A program made the translations under genes and the position numbers. Below, in pieces: positions 7,194 to 15,427 of a stretch of 44,567 nucleotides of DNA. The stretch covers positions 1-44,567 of the forward strand of contig JAFAGM010000046.1 in assembly GCA_023422775.1 (NCBI GenBank), given 5' to 3'. The notes beneath the pieces are model-generated. The model had not been told where the DNA came from. It worked only from the letters and a program-made list of their open reading frames with translations, and made no database searches. This DNA comes from Pseudomonadota bacterium. GTDB taxonomy: Bacteria > Pseudomonadota > Alphaproteobacteria > Rhizobiales > Xanthobacteraceae. Every line of letters begins with the position of its first letter. Position 1 is the first letter of the stretch.

Positions 7194-9050
7194 CTATCCT
7201 CCCTCGAACTGCAGCCGCGCCAGCCGCGCGTAGAGTCCGTTGGCCGCAACCAGTTCGGCGTGCGTGCCCTGTTCGACGATCCTGCCGTGCTCCATCACCA
7301 GGATGCGGTCGCAGGAGAGCACGGTCGCGAGGCGATGTGCGATCACCAGCGTGGTGCGATGACGCATCAGTTCTTCCAGCGCGGTCTGCACCAGCGTCTC
7401 GCTTTCGGCATCGAGCGCGGAGGTGGCTTCGTCGAGCAGCAACAGCGGCGCATCGCGCAGAATCGCACGCGCGATCGCGACGCGCTGGCGCTGCCCGCCG
7501 GAGAGCGTCACGCCGCGCTCGCCGAGTTCCGCCTCGAAGCCACCCGGCAGCCGGCGCAGGAATTCGCTGGCATGGGCGAGATCGGCGGCGCGTTCGACCT
7601 CGGCGTCGCTGGCGTCGGGCCGGCCGAAGCGGATGTTTTCGCGCGCCGACGCCGCGAACACCACCGAGTCCTGCGGCACCAGCGCGATGCGCGACCGTAC
7701 GTCGACCGGGTCGGCCGACTTGACCGGCACGCCGTCGAGCGAAATCGTCCCGCGCGCCGGATCGTAGAAGCGCAGCAGCAGGTGGAACAGCGTGCTCTTG
7801 CCGGCGCCCGACGGGCCGACGATCGCAACCTTTTCACCGGCCCTGACCGACAGCGAGACGTTGTCGATCGCCATCACGTCCGGCCGCGCCGGATAGGCGA
7901 AGCTGACATTCTCGAAGCCGACGTCGCCGCGCGCCGGCACCGGCAGCGCCACCGGCTGCGGCGGCGCCGTGATCTGCGATTTCACGCGCAGGATCTCGAA
8001 CAGCCGTTCGGCGGCGCCGGACGCCGCAGAGACTTCTCCCCAGACCTCGCTGAGCTGGCCGAGCGCAGACGCGGCGAACGCCGCATACAGCACGAACTGG
8101 CCGAGCCGGCCTGGGCTTATCACGCCGGTCAGCACGTCGTGCGAGCCGACCCACAGGATCGCGACGACGCTGGAGAACACGATGAAGATGATGATGAGCG
8201 TGAGCACCGCGCGCGCCCGCGTCGAGCTGCGCGCCGCCTCGTAGGCCTGTTCGACCTCGCCGCCGAAGCGGTTCGTCGCCATCCGCTCGCTGGTATAGGC
8301 CTGCACGGTCCTGATCGCGCCGATCAGTTCGGAGGCGTAGGCGCTGGCGTCCGCCAGCGTATCCTGCGCATGGCGCGACAGCCGCCGCACCCAGCGCCCG
8401 AAAGCCACCAGCGGAATCACGATCAGCGGGATCGCCAGCAGCACGAAGCCCGACAGTTTCGGGCTGGTGATCACCATCATGACGGTGGCGCCGATGAACA
8501 GCATCATGTTGCGCAGCGCGATCGAGACCGACGCGCCGACCGCGGACTTGATCTGGGTGGTATCGGCCGTCAGCCGCGACACCAGTTCGCCGCTGCGCGC
8601 GGAATCGAAGAACGCCGGCGACAGCGAGACCAGATGCGCGAACACGTCGCGCCTGATATCGGCGACGATGCGCTCGCCGATCGTCATGACGAGGTAGTAG
8701 CGGGAGGCACTCGCCGCGGCGAGCACCGCGACGATGGCGATCATGACGCTGAAATAGCTGTTGATCAGCGCAATGCCTTCGGGGCTGAAGCCGAAATCGA
8801 TCATCCGCCTGACCGCAACCGGCACCACCAGCGTGGTGATCGCGGCAACCGTCAGCGAGATGAAGGCGAGTATTGCCCGCCCACGGTAGCGCGCGACATA
8901 GGGCGCCAGTTCCAGCAGCGGCCGCAGCCTGGCGCCGGTTTTGGCCGGCGACTTCGTGAGCTGGGTTTCGATGAAGGCCTCTTCCTCGAGCAGGACGTCG
9001 CGCCGCGGCGCCGTGCCGCCGACATGTTCAATCTGTTCCGCAGCGCTCAT
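7194..9050 (-). CDS. ABC exporter, fused membrane and ATPase domains (MsbA/multidrug type)
   Basis: A half-transporter of 618 residues that should work as a homodimer in the inner membrane and export a lipid or hydrophobic compound. The six-helix membrane domain occupies about 40-340. The nucleotide-binding domain follows with Walker A GPSGAGKST (412-420), signature LSGGQRQRVAIARA, Walker B LLLLDEATSALD and the H-loop VIAHRLATV. All catalytic motifs are intact. The start is set at ATG 9050 (MSAAEQIEHVGG); an upstream in-frame TTG at 9104 would add 18 residues with no similarity to such proteins. It points away from rpmE, with about 180 bp between them. The cargo cannot be inferred. Confidence 0.93.
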   Translation of the reverse strand: MSAAEQIEHVGGTAPRRDVLLEEEAFIETQLTKSPAKTGARLRPLLELAPYVARYRGRAILAFISLTVAAITTLVVPVAVRRMIDFGFSPEGIALINSYFSVMIAIVAVLAAASASRYYLVMTIGERIVADIRRDVFAHLVSLSPAFFDSARSGELVSRLTADTTQIKSAVGASVSIALRNMMLFIGATVMMVITSPKLSGFVLLAIPLIVIPLVAFGRWVRRLSRHAQDTLADASAYASELIGAIRTVQAYTSERMATNRFGGEVEQAYEAARSSTRARAVLTLIIIFIVFSSVVAILWVGSHDVLTGVISPGRLGQFVLYAAFAASALGQLSEVWGEVSAASGAAERLFEILRVKSQITAPPQPVALPVPARGDVGFENVSFAYPARPDVMAIDNVSLSVRAGEKVAIVGPSGAGKSTLFHLLLRFYDPARGTISLDGVPVKSADPVDVRSRIALVPQDSVVFAASARENIRFGRPDASDAEVERAADLAHASEFLRRLPGGFEAELGERGVTLSGGQRQRVAIARAILRDAPLLLLDEATSALDAESETLVQTALEELMRHRTTLVIAHRLATVLSCDRILVMEHGRIVEQGTHAELVAANGLYARLARLQFEGG

Positions 9051-9139
9051 GAAATCCGACCAGTTTTGCCGCCCCCAGATAGGCCCCGCGGCCCCCTCTG
9101 GCAATTCCGGGAGATTCCCAATGGGGGAGGATACGCAGC

Positions 9140-9167
9140 TTGTTTTGGCCGCCGCCTTGCGTTATAG
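9140..9167 (+). promoter_or_regulatory. Candidate sigma-70-type promoter for rpmE
   Basis: TTGTTT at 9140-9145 and TTATAG at 9162-9167 are separated by 16 bp and lie about 60 bp before the L31 start. The match to the housekeeping consensus is moderate and the assignment is by eye. Confidence 0.35.
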
Positions 9168-9229
9168 AGCCGCCAAATCCCGTATCTTCTGACATTTGAG
9201 ATGGGCGCCGGCGCGCCGAAGGATATGCC

Positions 9230-9457
9230 ATGAAAGCCGAAATTCACCCGGATTATCATATGATTACGGTCGTGATGACCGACGGGACCGAGTACCAGAC
9301 CCGCTCCACCTGGGGCAAGGCAGGCGACAAGCTGAACCTCGATATCGACTCCAAGTCGCATCCGGCCTGGACCGGTGGCTCGCAGCAGCTCCTCGACCGC
9401 GGCGGCCGTGTGTCGCGCTTCCAGAAGAAGTTTTCGGGCTTCCTCAAGAAGGATTGA
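9230..9457 (+). CDS. rpmE: 50S ribosomal protein L31
   Basis: A 75-residue protein of the large ribosomal subunit. The sequence MKAEIHPDYHMITVVMTDG followed by YQTRSTWGKAGD and HPAWTGGSQQLLDRGGRVSR is unmistakable L31. It has no cysteine, so it is the zinc-independent (C-minus) form. That form does not respond to zinc through a Zn ribbon. The gene is monocistronic, with a candidate promoter upstream and a strong intrinsic terminator 38 bp after the stop. Confidence 0.97.
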   Translation: MKAEIHPDYHMITVVMTDGTEYQTRSTWGKAGDKLNLDIDSKSHPAWTGGSQQLLDRGGRVSRFQKKFSGFLKKD

Positions 9458-9494
9458 GGGGTTTGGACCCCGCTTCGTTCGCGCCCAGAAATGC

Positions 9495-9527
9495 AAAACG
9501 CCCCGGTTTCCCGGGGCGTTTTTGTTT
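9495..9527 (+). terminator. Intrinsic terminator of rpmE
   Basis: A 12-bp perfect stem, AAAACGCCCCGG (9495-9506) and CCGGGGCGTTTT (9511-9522), with a 4-base loop and a T-run. The A-rich start of the stem means it could also serve transcription from the opposite strand. Confidence 0.9.
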
Positions 9528-9541
9528 GCGTTTACTGCCGT

Positions 9542-9576
9542 CATTCCGGGGCGATGCGAAGCATCGAACCCGGAAT
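9542..9576. repeat. REP-like palindrome (ATTCCGGGGCG type)
   Basis: ATTCCGGG at 9543-9550 pairs with CCCGGAAT at 9569-9576, enclosing the smaller hairpin CGATGC-GAA-GCATCG. This is a compact extragenic palindrome of a type that recurs widely in Bradyrhizobium genomes (from memory). It lies between the convergent rpmE and rcdA-like genes. Confidence 0.75.
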
Positions 9577-9599
9577 CACGTTGTCGTCTCTTAGAAAAC

Positions 9600-10112
9600 T
9601 TACTGCTCGAACGCCGCCTTGAGGCGGTTGAGCTGCGGCACCAGCGGATTGCCGATCGGCGCGCGTTCGGCGGCCGGCGAATGGATCGTCGCGTCCAGCC
9701 GGCGGACCCGCACCTGCAGGCTCATCGAGCGCGCAATCAGATCCTGCAATTGCTGCGGCAGCTTCGCGATCGTGTCCTCGGGACCGGGATCGGCGGCGGA
9801 GAGTTTGACCTTGGTCTTTTCGCGGTTGGCCTGGGTCAGCGTCATCTCGCCTTCCTTGACCGCACGGTGCAGCAACAGCCACGAGGCGAGTTGCATCAGG
9901 CGCGTGGTGAGCCGCATGCTTTCGGTTGCGTAAGTAAGGCTGACGGAACGTTCGAGCGCCTTGGCTTCGGTACGGCCGTCGCCGTCGAGATAGGCGGCGG
10001 TCTCCTCGACCAGATCCATGCCTTCCCTGAACAGAACCCCGAACGCCGCAGAATTTGTCAGCCGCTCGCTGAACAATACGAGCGCGGGTTCGACTTGCGA
10101 ACGGTCCGCCAT
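9600..10112 (-). CDS. rcdA: RcdA-like DUF1465 protein, adaptor for cell-cycle proteolysis
   Basis: A 170-residue protein of the DUF1465 family, founded on Caulobacter RcdA. RcdA helps bring the master regulator CtrA and other substrates to the ClpXP protease at the G1-S transition. The family hallmark is the segment FREGMDLVEETAAYLDGDGR near residue 30, followed by amphipathic helices such as ESMRLTTRLMQLASWLLLHR that form the helical bundle. The C-terminus (about 105-170) is less conserved, as expected. The start ATG 10112 (MADRSQVEPALVLFSERL) aligns with the family; an upstream in-frame ATG at 10211 would add an unrelated 33 residues. It is cytoplasmic and monocistronic. Function in this organism is inferred from family membership. 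Confidence 0.85.
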   Translation of the reverse strand: MADRSQVEPALVLFSERLTNSAAFGVLFREGMDLVEETAAYLDGDGRTEAKALERSVSLTYATESMRLTTRLMQLASWLLLHRAVKEGEMTLTQANREKTKVKLSAADPGPEDTIAKLPQQLQDLIARSMSLQVRVRRLDATIHSPAAERAPIGNPLVPQLNRLKAAFEQ

Positions 10113-10261
10113 GGTTAACGCCCTCACGCCACTATTTGCCCCACCGGCTCTGTAGCGCCGGCTTATGATGAACAAATCATTGCTCGCGGCGGAGCGAGAG
10201 TCCAGCAGCAACCGGATTTATGGTTTCCAGCCCATGGGGATACAAAATAGCCTCGACGCGC

Positions 10262-10291
10262 AAAAAAAGAGCCGCCGTTGCCGGCGGCTTT
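10262..10291 (-). terminator. Strong minus-strand intrinsic terminator, no gene directly upstream
   Basis: Eight-base-pair GC-rich stem (10270-10277 with 10282-10289), 4-base loop, then C and seven T on the minus strand. It is the main evidence for an untranslated transcript in this gap. Confidence 0.8.
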
Positions 10292-10380
10292 GAAGTTGAT
10301 AACAGGGAGGCGTCAAACAGAGTGGACAGGAGCCACTCGGTGTCCAAACGAGGACGATCCCAGTCATAAACGAGAAAGCT
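10262..10380 (-). ncRNA. Candidate trans-acting small RNA with intrinsic terminator
   Basis: On the minus strand the 500-bp gap upstream of rcdA holds a textbook terminator: stem AGCCGCCG/CGGCGGCT (10270-10289) followed by a seven-T run (10262-10268). No coding region ends just before it; the nearest minus-strand gene stops about 320 bp earlier, beyond a degenerate REP element. Upstream of the terminator are an unpaired CCTCCC (10305-10310, minus sense), which can pair with a ribosome-binding site, and a hairpin GAGTGG/CCACTC (10320-10338). This layout matches known alphaproteobacterial regulatory RNAs. The 5' end is uncertain; a weak promoter TTTACG-17 bp-GTTTAT (minus sense, 10394 to 10366) would place it near 10355-10360. 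Confidence 0.45.
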
Positions 10381-10462
10381 TAATTGATCGTAAACGGGCG
10401 AATTTCTTTAGAGATTGTTTTCCATGTCGGCCACTGGCCGAGTTTTGCAATTGACTCCGATT

Positions 10463-10585
10463 TCGTCCCGGCCTTGAGCCAGGACCCACAGCCACCGGCG
10501 TTTATGATCGAGGGAAAGTCGGCCAGCGGCCTGCCACAAGATGGGCCGCGGCGTATGGATCCCGGCCCAAGGCCGGGACGACGTG
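10463..10585. repeat. Degenerate REP-like inverted repeat
   Basis: The right end (10557-10583) contains a near-perfect hairpin around CGGCCCAAGGCCGGGACG. The left end (10464-10490) carries the mutated partner CGTCCCGGCCTTGAGCC. The arms are about 60 bp apart and have diverged, suggesting an old copy of the element seen intact elsewhere in the window. Confidence 0.55.
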
Positions 10586-10612
10586 GTGAGGAACCTCGCG
10601 CGTTCGAACATC

Positions 10613-10804
10613 CTACGTCTTGAAAAAACTGTTCGCCGCCTCCTTCGACGCGCGCTTTCTGGCTGCCGCCTGCTGCAGCCGTTCGATCTCCGAATTCATC
10701 AGCGCGATGCGCTCGGTCAACTCTTCGACCGACAGCAGCGACAGGTCCTGTCCGATCTCGTGCGTGATCTTCTTCCGCGGCTTGTCGTCATCCTCGATGG
10801 CCAT
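10613..10804 (-). CDS. DUF1192-family small protein
   Basis: A 63-residue cytoplasmic protein: an acidic-basic N-terminus (MAIEDDDKPRKKITHEIGQD), then a helical segment LSVEELTERIALMNSEIERL that has a coiled-coil pattern, and a basic tail ending FFKT. The core corresponds to DUF1192, a family of unknown function in Hyphomicrobiales. AAGGAG lies 7 bases before the ATG at 10804. It is divergent from the quinone oxidoreductase gene; these two are often neighbours in this order of bacteria (from memory), which suggests co-regulation but gives no function. Confidence 0.85.
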   Translation of the reverse strand: MAIEDDDKPRKKITHEIGQDLSLLSVEELTERIALMNSEIERLQQAAARKRASKEAANSFFKT

Positions 10805-10910
10805 GCGCTTCTCCTTGCTCGCTGCGGTTCCCGAACCGGTTGCCAGCGTGAGCCGGGCTGGCTAATCAGGGGCCCGCCTCCAAAATTTCCGCGTTTCGCA
10901 AGGACAAATC

Positions 10911-11909
10911 ATGGAAAAGCTGCCCGCGCAAATGACCGTCATCGGCATCAGCAAGCCCGGCGGTCCCGAAGTGCTGTTGCTCGAAACCCGAAGCGTTCCG
11001 GTTCCCGGTCCGGGCGAAATCCTGGTCAAGGTGATGGCGGCCGGCGTCAACCGTCCCGACGTCGCACAGCGCTCCGGCGCCTACCCGCCGCCGCCCGGCG
11101 CCAGCGACCTGCCCGGCCTCGAAATCGCCGGTGAAGTGGTCGCGCTCGGTGCGGGTGCGGGCAAGCACAAGCTCGGCGACAAGGTGATGTCGCTGGTGGC
11201 AGGCGGCGGCTACGCCCAATATTGCATCGCGCAGGACGCCCAGGCGATGACGGTGCCGCCGTCGCTGTCGATCCAGGAGGCCGGCGCCATCCCGGAAACG
11301 CTGATGACCGTCTGGCACAACGTGTTCGAGCGCGGCGCGCTGAAGGCGGGCGAAACGCTGTTGATTCACGGCGGCTCGTCCGGCATCGGCACGATGGCGA
11401 TCCAGCTCGCCAAGGCATTCGGTTCCAGGGTGATCGTCACCGTCGGATCGCAGGACAAGGCCGATGCCTGCCTCAAGCTCGGCGCCGACCGGGCGATCAA
11501 CTACAAGACCGAAGACTTCGTCGCCGTCGTCAAGGCGGAGACCAACAATGCCGGCGCCAACCTGATCCTCGACATGGTCGCCGGCGACTATGTCGACCGG
11601 AACTACGATGCCGCCGCGGTCGATGGCCGCATCGTGCAGATTGCAACGCTCAACGGACCCAAGGTCACCGTCAACATCGCCAAGGTGATGGTGAAGCGGC
11701 TGACCCATACCGGTTCCACCCTGCGCCCCCGTACGAATGCGGATAAGGCGGCGATGGTCGCGGCGATCGAGGCCAAGGTCATGCCGCTATTGCGCGAAGG
11801 ACGCGTAAAACCCGTCATGGACAGCGCATTCCCGCTCGAAAAGGCGGCCGATGCGCACCGGCGGATGGAGACCTCCGAACATATTGGCAAAATTGTGTTG
11901 GCGGTTTAA
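10911..11909 (+). CDS. NAD(P)H-quinone oxidoreductase, zinc-free MDR family (PIG3-like)
   Basis: A 332-residue medium-chain dehydrogenase/reductase that probably reduces quinones or other electrophilic carbonyls with NADPH. The GroES-like N-terminal half has VKVMAAGVNRPDVAQRSGAY, a signature of the PIG3/TP53I3 quinone oxidoreductase subgroup. The Rossmann half has LLIHGGSSGIGTMAIQLAK (about 147-165) for the dinucleotide. Zinc-binding cysteines of alcohol dehydrogenases are absent. AAGGA sits 6 bases before ATG 10911. Cytoplasmic, apparently monocistronic. Substrate choice within the subgroup is not visible. Confidence 0.92.
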   Translation: MEKLPAQMTVIGISKPGGPEVLLLETRSVPVPGPGEILVKVMAAGVNRPDVAQRSGAYPPPPGASDLPGLEIAGEVVALGAGAGKHKLGDKVMSLVAGGGYAQYCIAQDAQAMTVPPSLSIQEAGAIPETLMTVWHNVFERGALKAGETLLIHGGSSGIGTMAIQLAKAFGSRVIVTVGSQDKADACLKLGADRAINYKTEDFVAVVKAETNNAGANLILDMVAGDYVDRNYDAAAVDGRIVQIATLNGPKVTVNIAKVMVKRLTHTGSTLRPRTNADKAAMVAAIEAKVMPLLREGRVKPVMDSAFPLEKAADAHRRMETSEHIGKIVLAV

Positions 11910-12031
11910 CGATCGCGAGCGTAGCGTGGGCGGAAACCCTTTGAATCGCTTCGCTTTCGTGTCATTTATCGCGTGAAACGCCGGACCGTTCGCTGGGGCC
12001 GGGAAGGATCGTTGATCGCGGAGTATCGACA

Positions 12032-14908
12032 TTGCGTCTGATCAGGCGCCTTGCGCTGTTTGCGCTGGGCCTCATGATGGTTGCGGCCGCGCCCGAGGCG
12101 CGCGCGATTGACGCAGTCAGCGTCCGCAGCGACGCGCCTGCGATCGATCTGACCGCGGTGCTCGATCATCAGCTCAGCGAGACCGACCGTATCCAGGTTT
12201 CGACCGCGCCGGGCACCGACGGCATCGTCCGCCGCATCGAGGTTCGCGCCCGCGAGGGTGGACAGAACTGGGTGGTGTTTGCGCTCGCCAACAACACCGA
12301 CGACCAGCTCGACCGCCTGATCGTCGCGCCGCATTACCGCATCGTGTCGTCGGGGCTGCTGTGGCCCGATCTCGGCCTGTCGCGCATCGCGACCATCACG
12401 CCGTCGGTCGGCGATCGTCCCGAGCGCCAGGAAAGCGCCACCGCCGACATCTTCCGCATCACGCTCGACCCCGGCGCCGTCGTCACCTTCGTCGCCGAAT
12501 TGCGCACCGACAAGCTGCCGCAGCTCTATCTGTGGGAGCCCGACGCCTACAAGGACAAGGTCAATTCGTTCACGCTCTACCAGGGCATCGTGATCGGCAT
12601 CTCCGGCCTGCTGGCGCTGGTGCTCACGATTTTGTTCGTGGTCAAGGGTAGCATCATGTTCCCGGCAGCGGCCGCGCTGGCCTGGGCGGTGCTGGTCTAT
12701 ATCGGCGTCGATTTCGGCTTCTGGGGCAAGGTGCTCGACATGTCGAACAACGCCGAGCGCGTCTGGCGCGCGGCGGGCGAAGCGATCCTGGCCGCGACGC
12801 TCCTGGTGTTCCTGTTCGCCTACCTCAATCTCAGCCGCTGGCATGTGCGCTATTCCCACATCACCATCGGCTGGCTGACCTTCCTCGGCTCGCTGGTGGC
12901 GCTGGCGCTGTTCGATCCCGCAGTAGCCTCCGGCATTGCGCGCATCTCGCTGGTGCTGATCGCCTTCGCGGGCTTCGCGCTGATCGTCTACCTCTCGACA
13001 CACGGCTTCGACCGCGCGGTGCTGCTGATACCGACCTGGTTCCTGCTGGTCGTATGGGTGATCGCCGCCGGCATGACGGTGGCGGGCTCCGTCACCAACG
13101 ACATCGTAGGTCCGGCGCTCCTTGGCGGCCTCGTGCTGATCGTGATGCTGATCGGCTTTACGGTCATGCAGCACGCCTTCGCGGGCGGCGGCGCCACCAA
13201 CGGCGTCGTCTCCGACGTCGAGCGACGCGCACTGGCACTGACTGGTTCCGGCGACCTGATCTGGGACTGGGACGTTTCCGCCGACAAGGTGTTCACCAGC
13301 CCCGAAACCGAAAGCCTGCTCGGGCTGAAGCGCGGCACGCTGGAAGGCCCGGCCGCGAAATGGCTCGAGGTGCTGCATCCGCTCGATCAGGACCGCTTCC
13401 GTGCCGCACTCGACAGCGTGCTCGACCAGCGCCGCGGTCGGCTGGTACAGGATTTCCGCCTGCGCACGCCCGACGGCCATTTCATGTGGTTCGCGCTCAA
13501 GGCACGCCCGGTGGTCGGCTCCGACGGCGAGGTCTCGCGCGTGGTCGGCACCCTCACCGACGTTACCGAGATCAAGAACGCCGAAGAGCGCATGCTGCAC
13601 GATAGCGTGCATGACAACCTCACCGGCCTGCCGAACCGCAAGCTGTTCATCGACCGTCTCGGCGCGGTTGCCAACTATGCCAAGTCGATGCCGAACCTGC
13701 GGCCGACGCTGATGGTGATCGACCTCGACCGCTTCAAGCAGGTCAACGATTCCGTCGGCATCGCGGTCGGCGACTCGATCCTGCTGACGCTGGCGCGGCG
13801 GCTGACGCGGATCCTGAAGCCGCAGGACACGCTGGCCCGGCTCGCCGGCGACCAGTTTGCGTTGATCCTGATGTCCGAGCAGGATCCGGCGCGCATCACC
13901 GCCTTCGCCGAAACCATCCGCAAGACCATCCGCGCGCCGATCGCCTTCAACGACCGCGAGATCTTCCTGACCGCTTCCATCGGGCTCGCGCTGTCCGATC
14001 CGCAGACGCAATTGTCCGAAGAGATCATCAAGGATGCCGAACTTGCGATGTATCACTCCAAGCGCATCGGCGGCGACCGCATCGACGTCTACAAGCCCGC
14101 GATGCGCGCGCGCAAGACCGACCGCCTGACGCTGGAAAGCGAATTGCGCCGCGCCATCGAGCGGCAGGAAATCACGATTCTCTATCAGCCGATCGTGCGG
14201 CTGGAAGATCGCTCGATTGCCGGCTTCGAGGCCCTGGCGCGCTGGGACCATCCGAAGCTCGGCCGGATGTCGCCTTCCGAATTCATCTCTGTCGCCGAGG
14301 AAATCGGCCTGATCGTCGATCTCGGCATGTTCGTGCTGGACCAGACCGCGCGGCAGCTCTCGGTGTGGCAGCGCGCAATGCGCTCGCGCGAACCGATCTT
14401 TGCTTCAGTCAACGTCTCCTCGCGGCAATTGCTGCGCCACGACCTGATCCACGATATCCGCACCGTGCTGTCGCGCTCTTCAGTCGCGCGCGGCACGCTG
14501 AAGCTGGAGCTGACCGAATCGCTTGTCATGGAAAATCCCGAGCACGCCGCGCAGATGCTGGCGCGCATCCGCGAACTCGGCACAGGGCTGTCGCTGGACG
14601 ATTTCGGTACCGGCCATTCCTCGCTGGCCTATCTGCAGCGCTTCCCCTTCGACACCATCAAGATCGACCAGTCCTTCGTGCGTACCACCAGCCGCGGCAC
14701 GCGGCCGGTAATCCTGAAATCGATCATCGCGCTGGCGCACGACCTCGGCATGGACGTGGTCGCGGAAGGCGCCGAGACGGATTCGGACGCCGTCGAGCTA
14801 TATCAACTGGGCTGCGAATACGCCCAGGGCTTCGCCTTCGGCGAGCCGATGGACGCCGACGCCGCGATGCGGCTGCTCACGGAGGAGCGGCTGGAGGCCG
14901 CGAGCTGA
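12032..14908 (+). CDS. Membrane EAL phosphodiesterase with PAS and degenerate GGDEF domain
   Basis: A 958-residue cyclic-di-GMP protein. Order: signal peptide (cleaved after about EARA, residue 25); periplasmic beta-rich domain to about 180; several membrane helices from about 188 to 385; a PAS domain (about 395-515, GDLIWDWDVSADKVF); a GGDEF domain in which the active-site loop reads AGDQF (605-609); and an EAL domain with EALARW (733-738), DDFGTG (856-861) and VVAEGAE (about 910). The altered GGDEF loop should not make cyclic-di-GMP, whereas the EAL residues look intact, so the net role is probably degradation. The start is TTG 12032, with GGAG about 9 bases upstream. The 7TM-type sensor half suggests regulation by a periplasmic ligand. 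It stands alone. Confidence 0.9.
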   Translation: MRLIRRLALFALGLMMVAAAPEARAIDAVSVRSDAPAIDLTAVLDHQLSETDRIQVSTAPGTDGIVRRIEVRAREGGQNWVVFALANNTDDQLDRLIVAPHYRIVSSGLLWPDLGLSRIATITPSVGDRPERQESATADIFRITLDPGAVVTFVAELRTDKLPQLYLWEPDAYKDKVNSFTLYQGIVIGISGLLALVLTILFVVKGSIMFPAAAALAWAVLVYIGVDFGFWGKVLDMSNNAERVWRAAGEAILAATLLVFLFAYLNLSRWHVRYSHITIGWLTFLGSLVALALFDPAVASGIARISLVLIAFAGFALIVYLSTHGFDRAVLLIPTWFLLVVWVIAAGMTVAGSVTNDIVGPALLGGLVLIVMLIGFTVMQHAFAGGGATNGVVSDVERRALALTGSGDLIWDWDVSADKVFTSPETESLLGLKRGTLEGPAAKWLEVLHPLDQDRFRAALDSVLDQRRGRLVQDFRLRTPDGHFMWFALKARPVVGSDGEVSRVVGTLTDVTEIKNAEERMLHDSVHDNLTGLPNRKLFIDRLGAVANYAKSMPNLRPTLMVIDLDRFKQVNDSVGIAVGDSILLTLARRLTRILKPQDTLARLAGDQFALILMSEQDPARITAFAETIRKTIRAPIAFNDREIFLTASIGLALSDPQTQLSEEIIKDAELAMYHSKRIGGDRIDVYKPAMRARKTDRLTLESELRRAIERQEITILYQPIVRLEDRSIAGFEALARWDHPKLGRMSPSEFISVAEEIGLIVDLGMFVLDQTARQLSVWQRAMRSREPIFASVNVSSRQLLRHDLIHDIRTVLSRSSVARGTLKLELTESLVMENPEHAAQMLARIRELGTGLSLDDFGTGHSSLAYLQRFPFDTIKIDQSFVRTTSRGTRPVILKSIIALAHDLGMDVVAEGAETDSDAVELYQLGCEYAQGFAFGEPMDADAAMRLLTEERLEAAS

Positions 14909-14930
14909 CACCGCGGTAAACGCCCACGTC

Positions 14931-15030
14931 GTCATCCCCGCGAAGGCGGGGTGTCCAGTACGCAGCGGTCTCTCAATTCAATTACTGACTTCTCTGGAAT
15001 ACTGGATCATCCGCATTTGCGGATGGTGAC
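14931..15030. repeat. REP-like inverted repeat (GTCATCC...CCAGTA type)
   Basis: The left arm begins at 14931 with GTCATCCCCGCGAAGGCGGG and ends in CCAGTA (14960). The right arm (15000-15030) runs TACTGGAT to GGTGAC. Each arm contains its own hairpin. It separates the convergent EAL and DUF7662-like genes and could end both transcripts. Confidence 0.75.
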
Positions 15031-15038
15031 AGCATACC

Positions 15039-15296
15039 TCATCGCCGCACCGGCATCCGCTTGAATTTCACGCTCTTGCCATCCGCCTGCCTCGTCGCGA
15101 TGTAGCCGGCTTCCAGGCAGGCCTCGCGCTGCGGCATCTTCTCCTGCGGGCTGCGCAGCGTCTCCCACCATGACGCGCGGTGCGCGGCGCGCGGCAGGGC
15201 GGCGTCGATGATCTCCTCGATCTGCTCGAAGCTCAGCACGAATTCGGGAAGTTTCTGCGCCTTAAGATAGTCCCGCAGCGGGTCGTAAACGTTCAC
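15039..15296 (-). CDS. Small DUF7662-like protein
   Basis: An 85-residue cytoplasmic protein. The pattern YDPLRDYLKAQ, then FEQIEEIIDAALPRAAH, a WWET-like aromatic motif, and CLEAGYIATRQADGKSVKFK matches a family of short proteins listed as DUF7662, whose function is unknown; some members are fused to DNA-associated domains. The start is taken as GTG 15296 because GAGGA stands 6 bases upstream and the family begins at VNVYDPL. A longer frame to ATG 15341 adds 15 residues without similarity. It is divergent from the GGEEF cyclase gene, with about 130 bp between. Confidence 0.65.
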   Translation of the reverse strand: MNVYDPLRDYLKAQKLPEFVLSFEQIEEIIDAALPRAAHRASWWETLRSPQEKMPQREACLEAGYIATRQADGKSVKFKRMPVRR

Positions 15297-15427
15297 GCGT
15301 GTCCTCGGTGGCGAATTGCACAAAACCGTCGATGCAGACAACCAAGCGTTAACGCATTCCAGGACCGGTGTCGCCGCTTAAGGCCGCAACAACGTATCTC
15401 GTGCATACCGGTAGGCCGGAGCGGGCG

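Noticed and set aside
7260..9167. 635-codon plus-strand open frame opposite the ABC exporter
   Set aside because: Low-complexity Arg/His/Asp composition typical of the antisense of a GC-rich gene; the minus strand encodes all ABC motifs.
10384..10623. Small plus-strand frame in the gap before the DUF1192 gene
   Set aside because: Lies across a degenerate REP element; sequence is that of the repeat, not a protein family.
11966..14251. 761-codon minus-strand open frame opposite the EAL protein
   Set aside because: Antisense shadow; no recognisable domain, while the plus strand holds PAS, GGDEF and EAL motifs.
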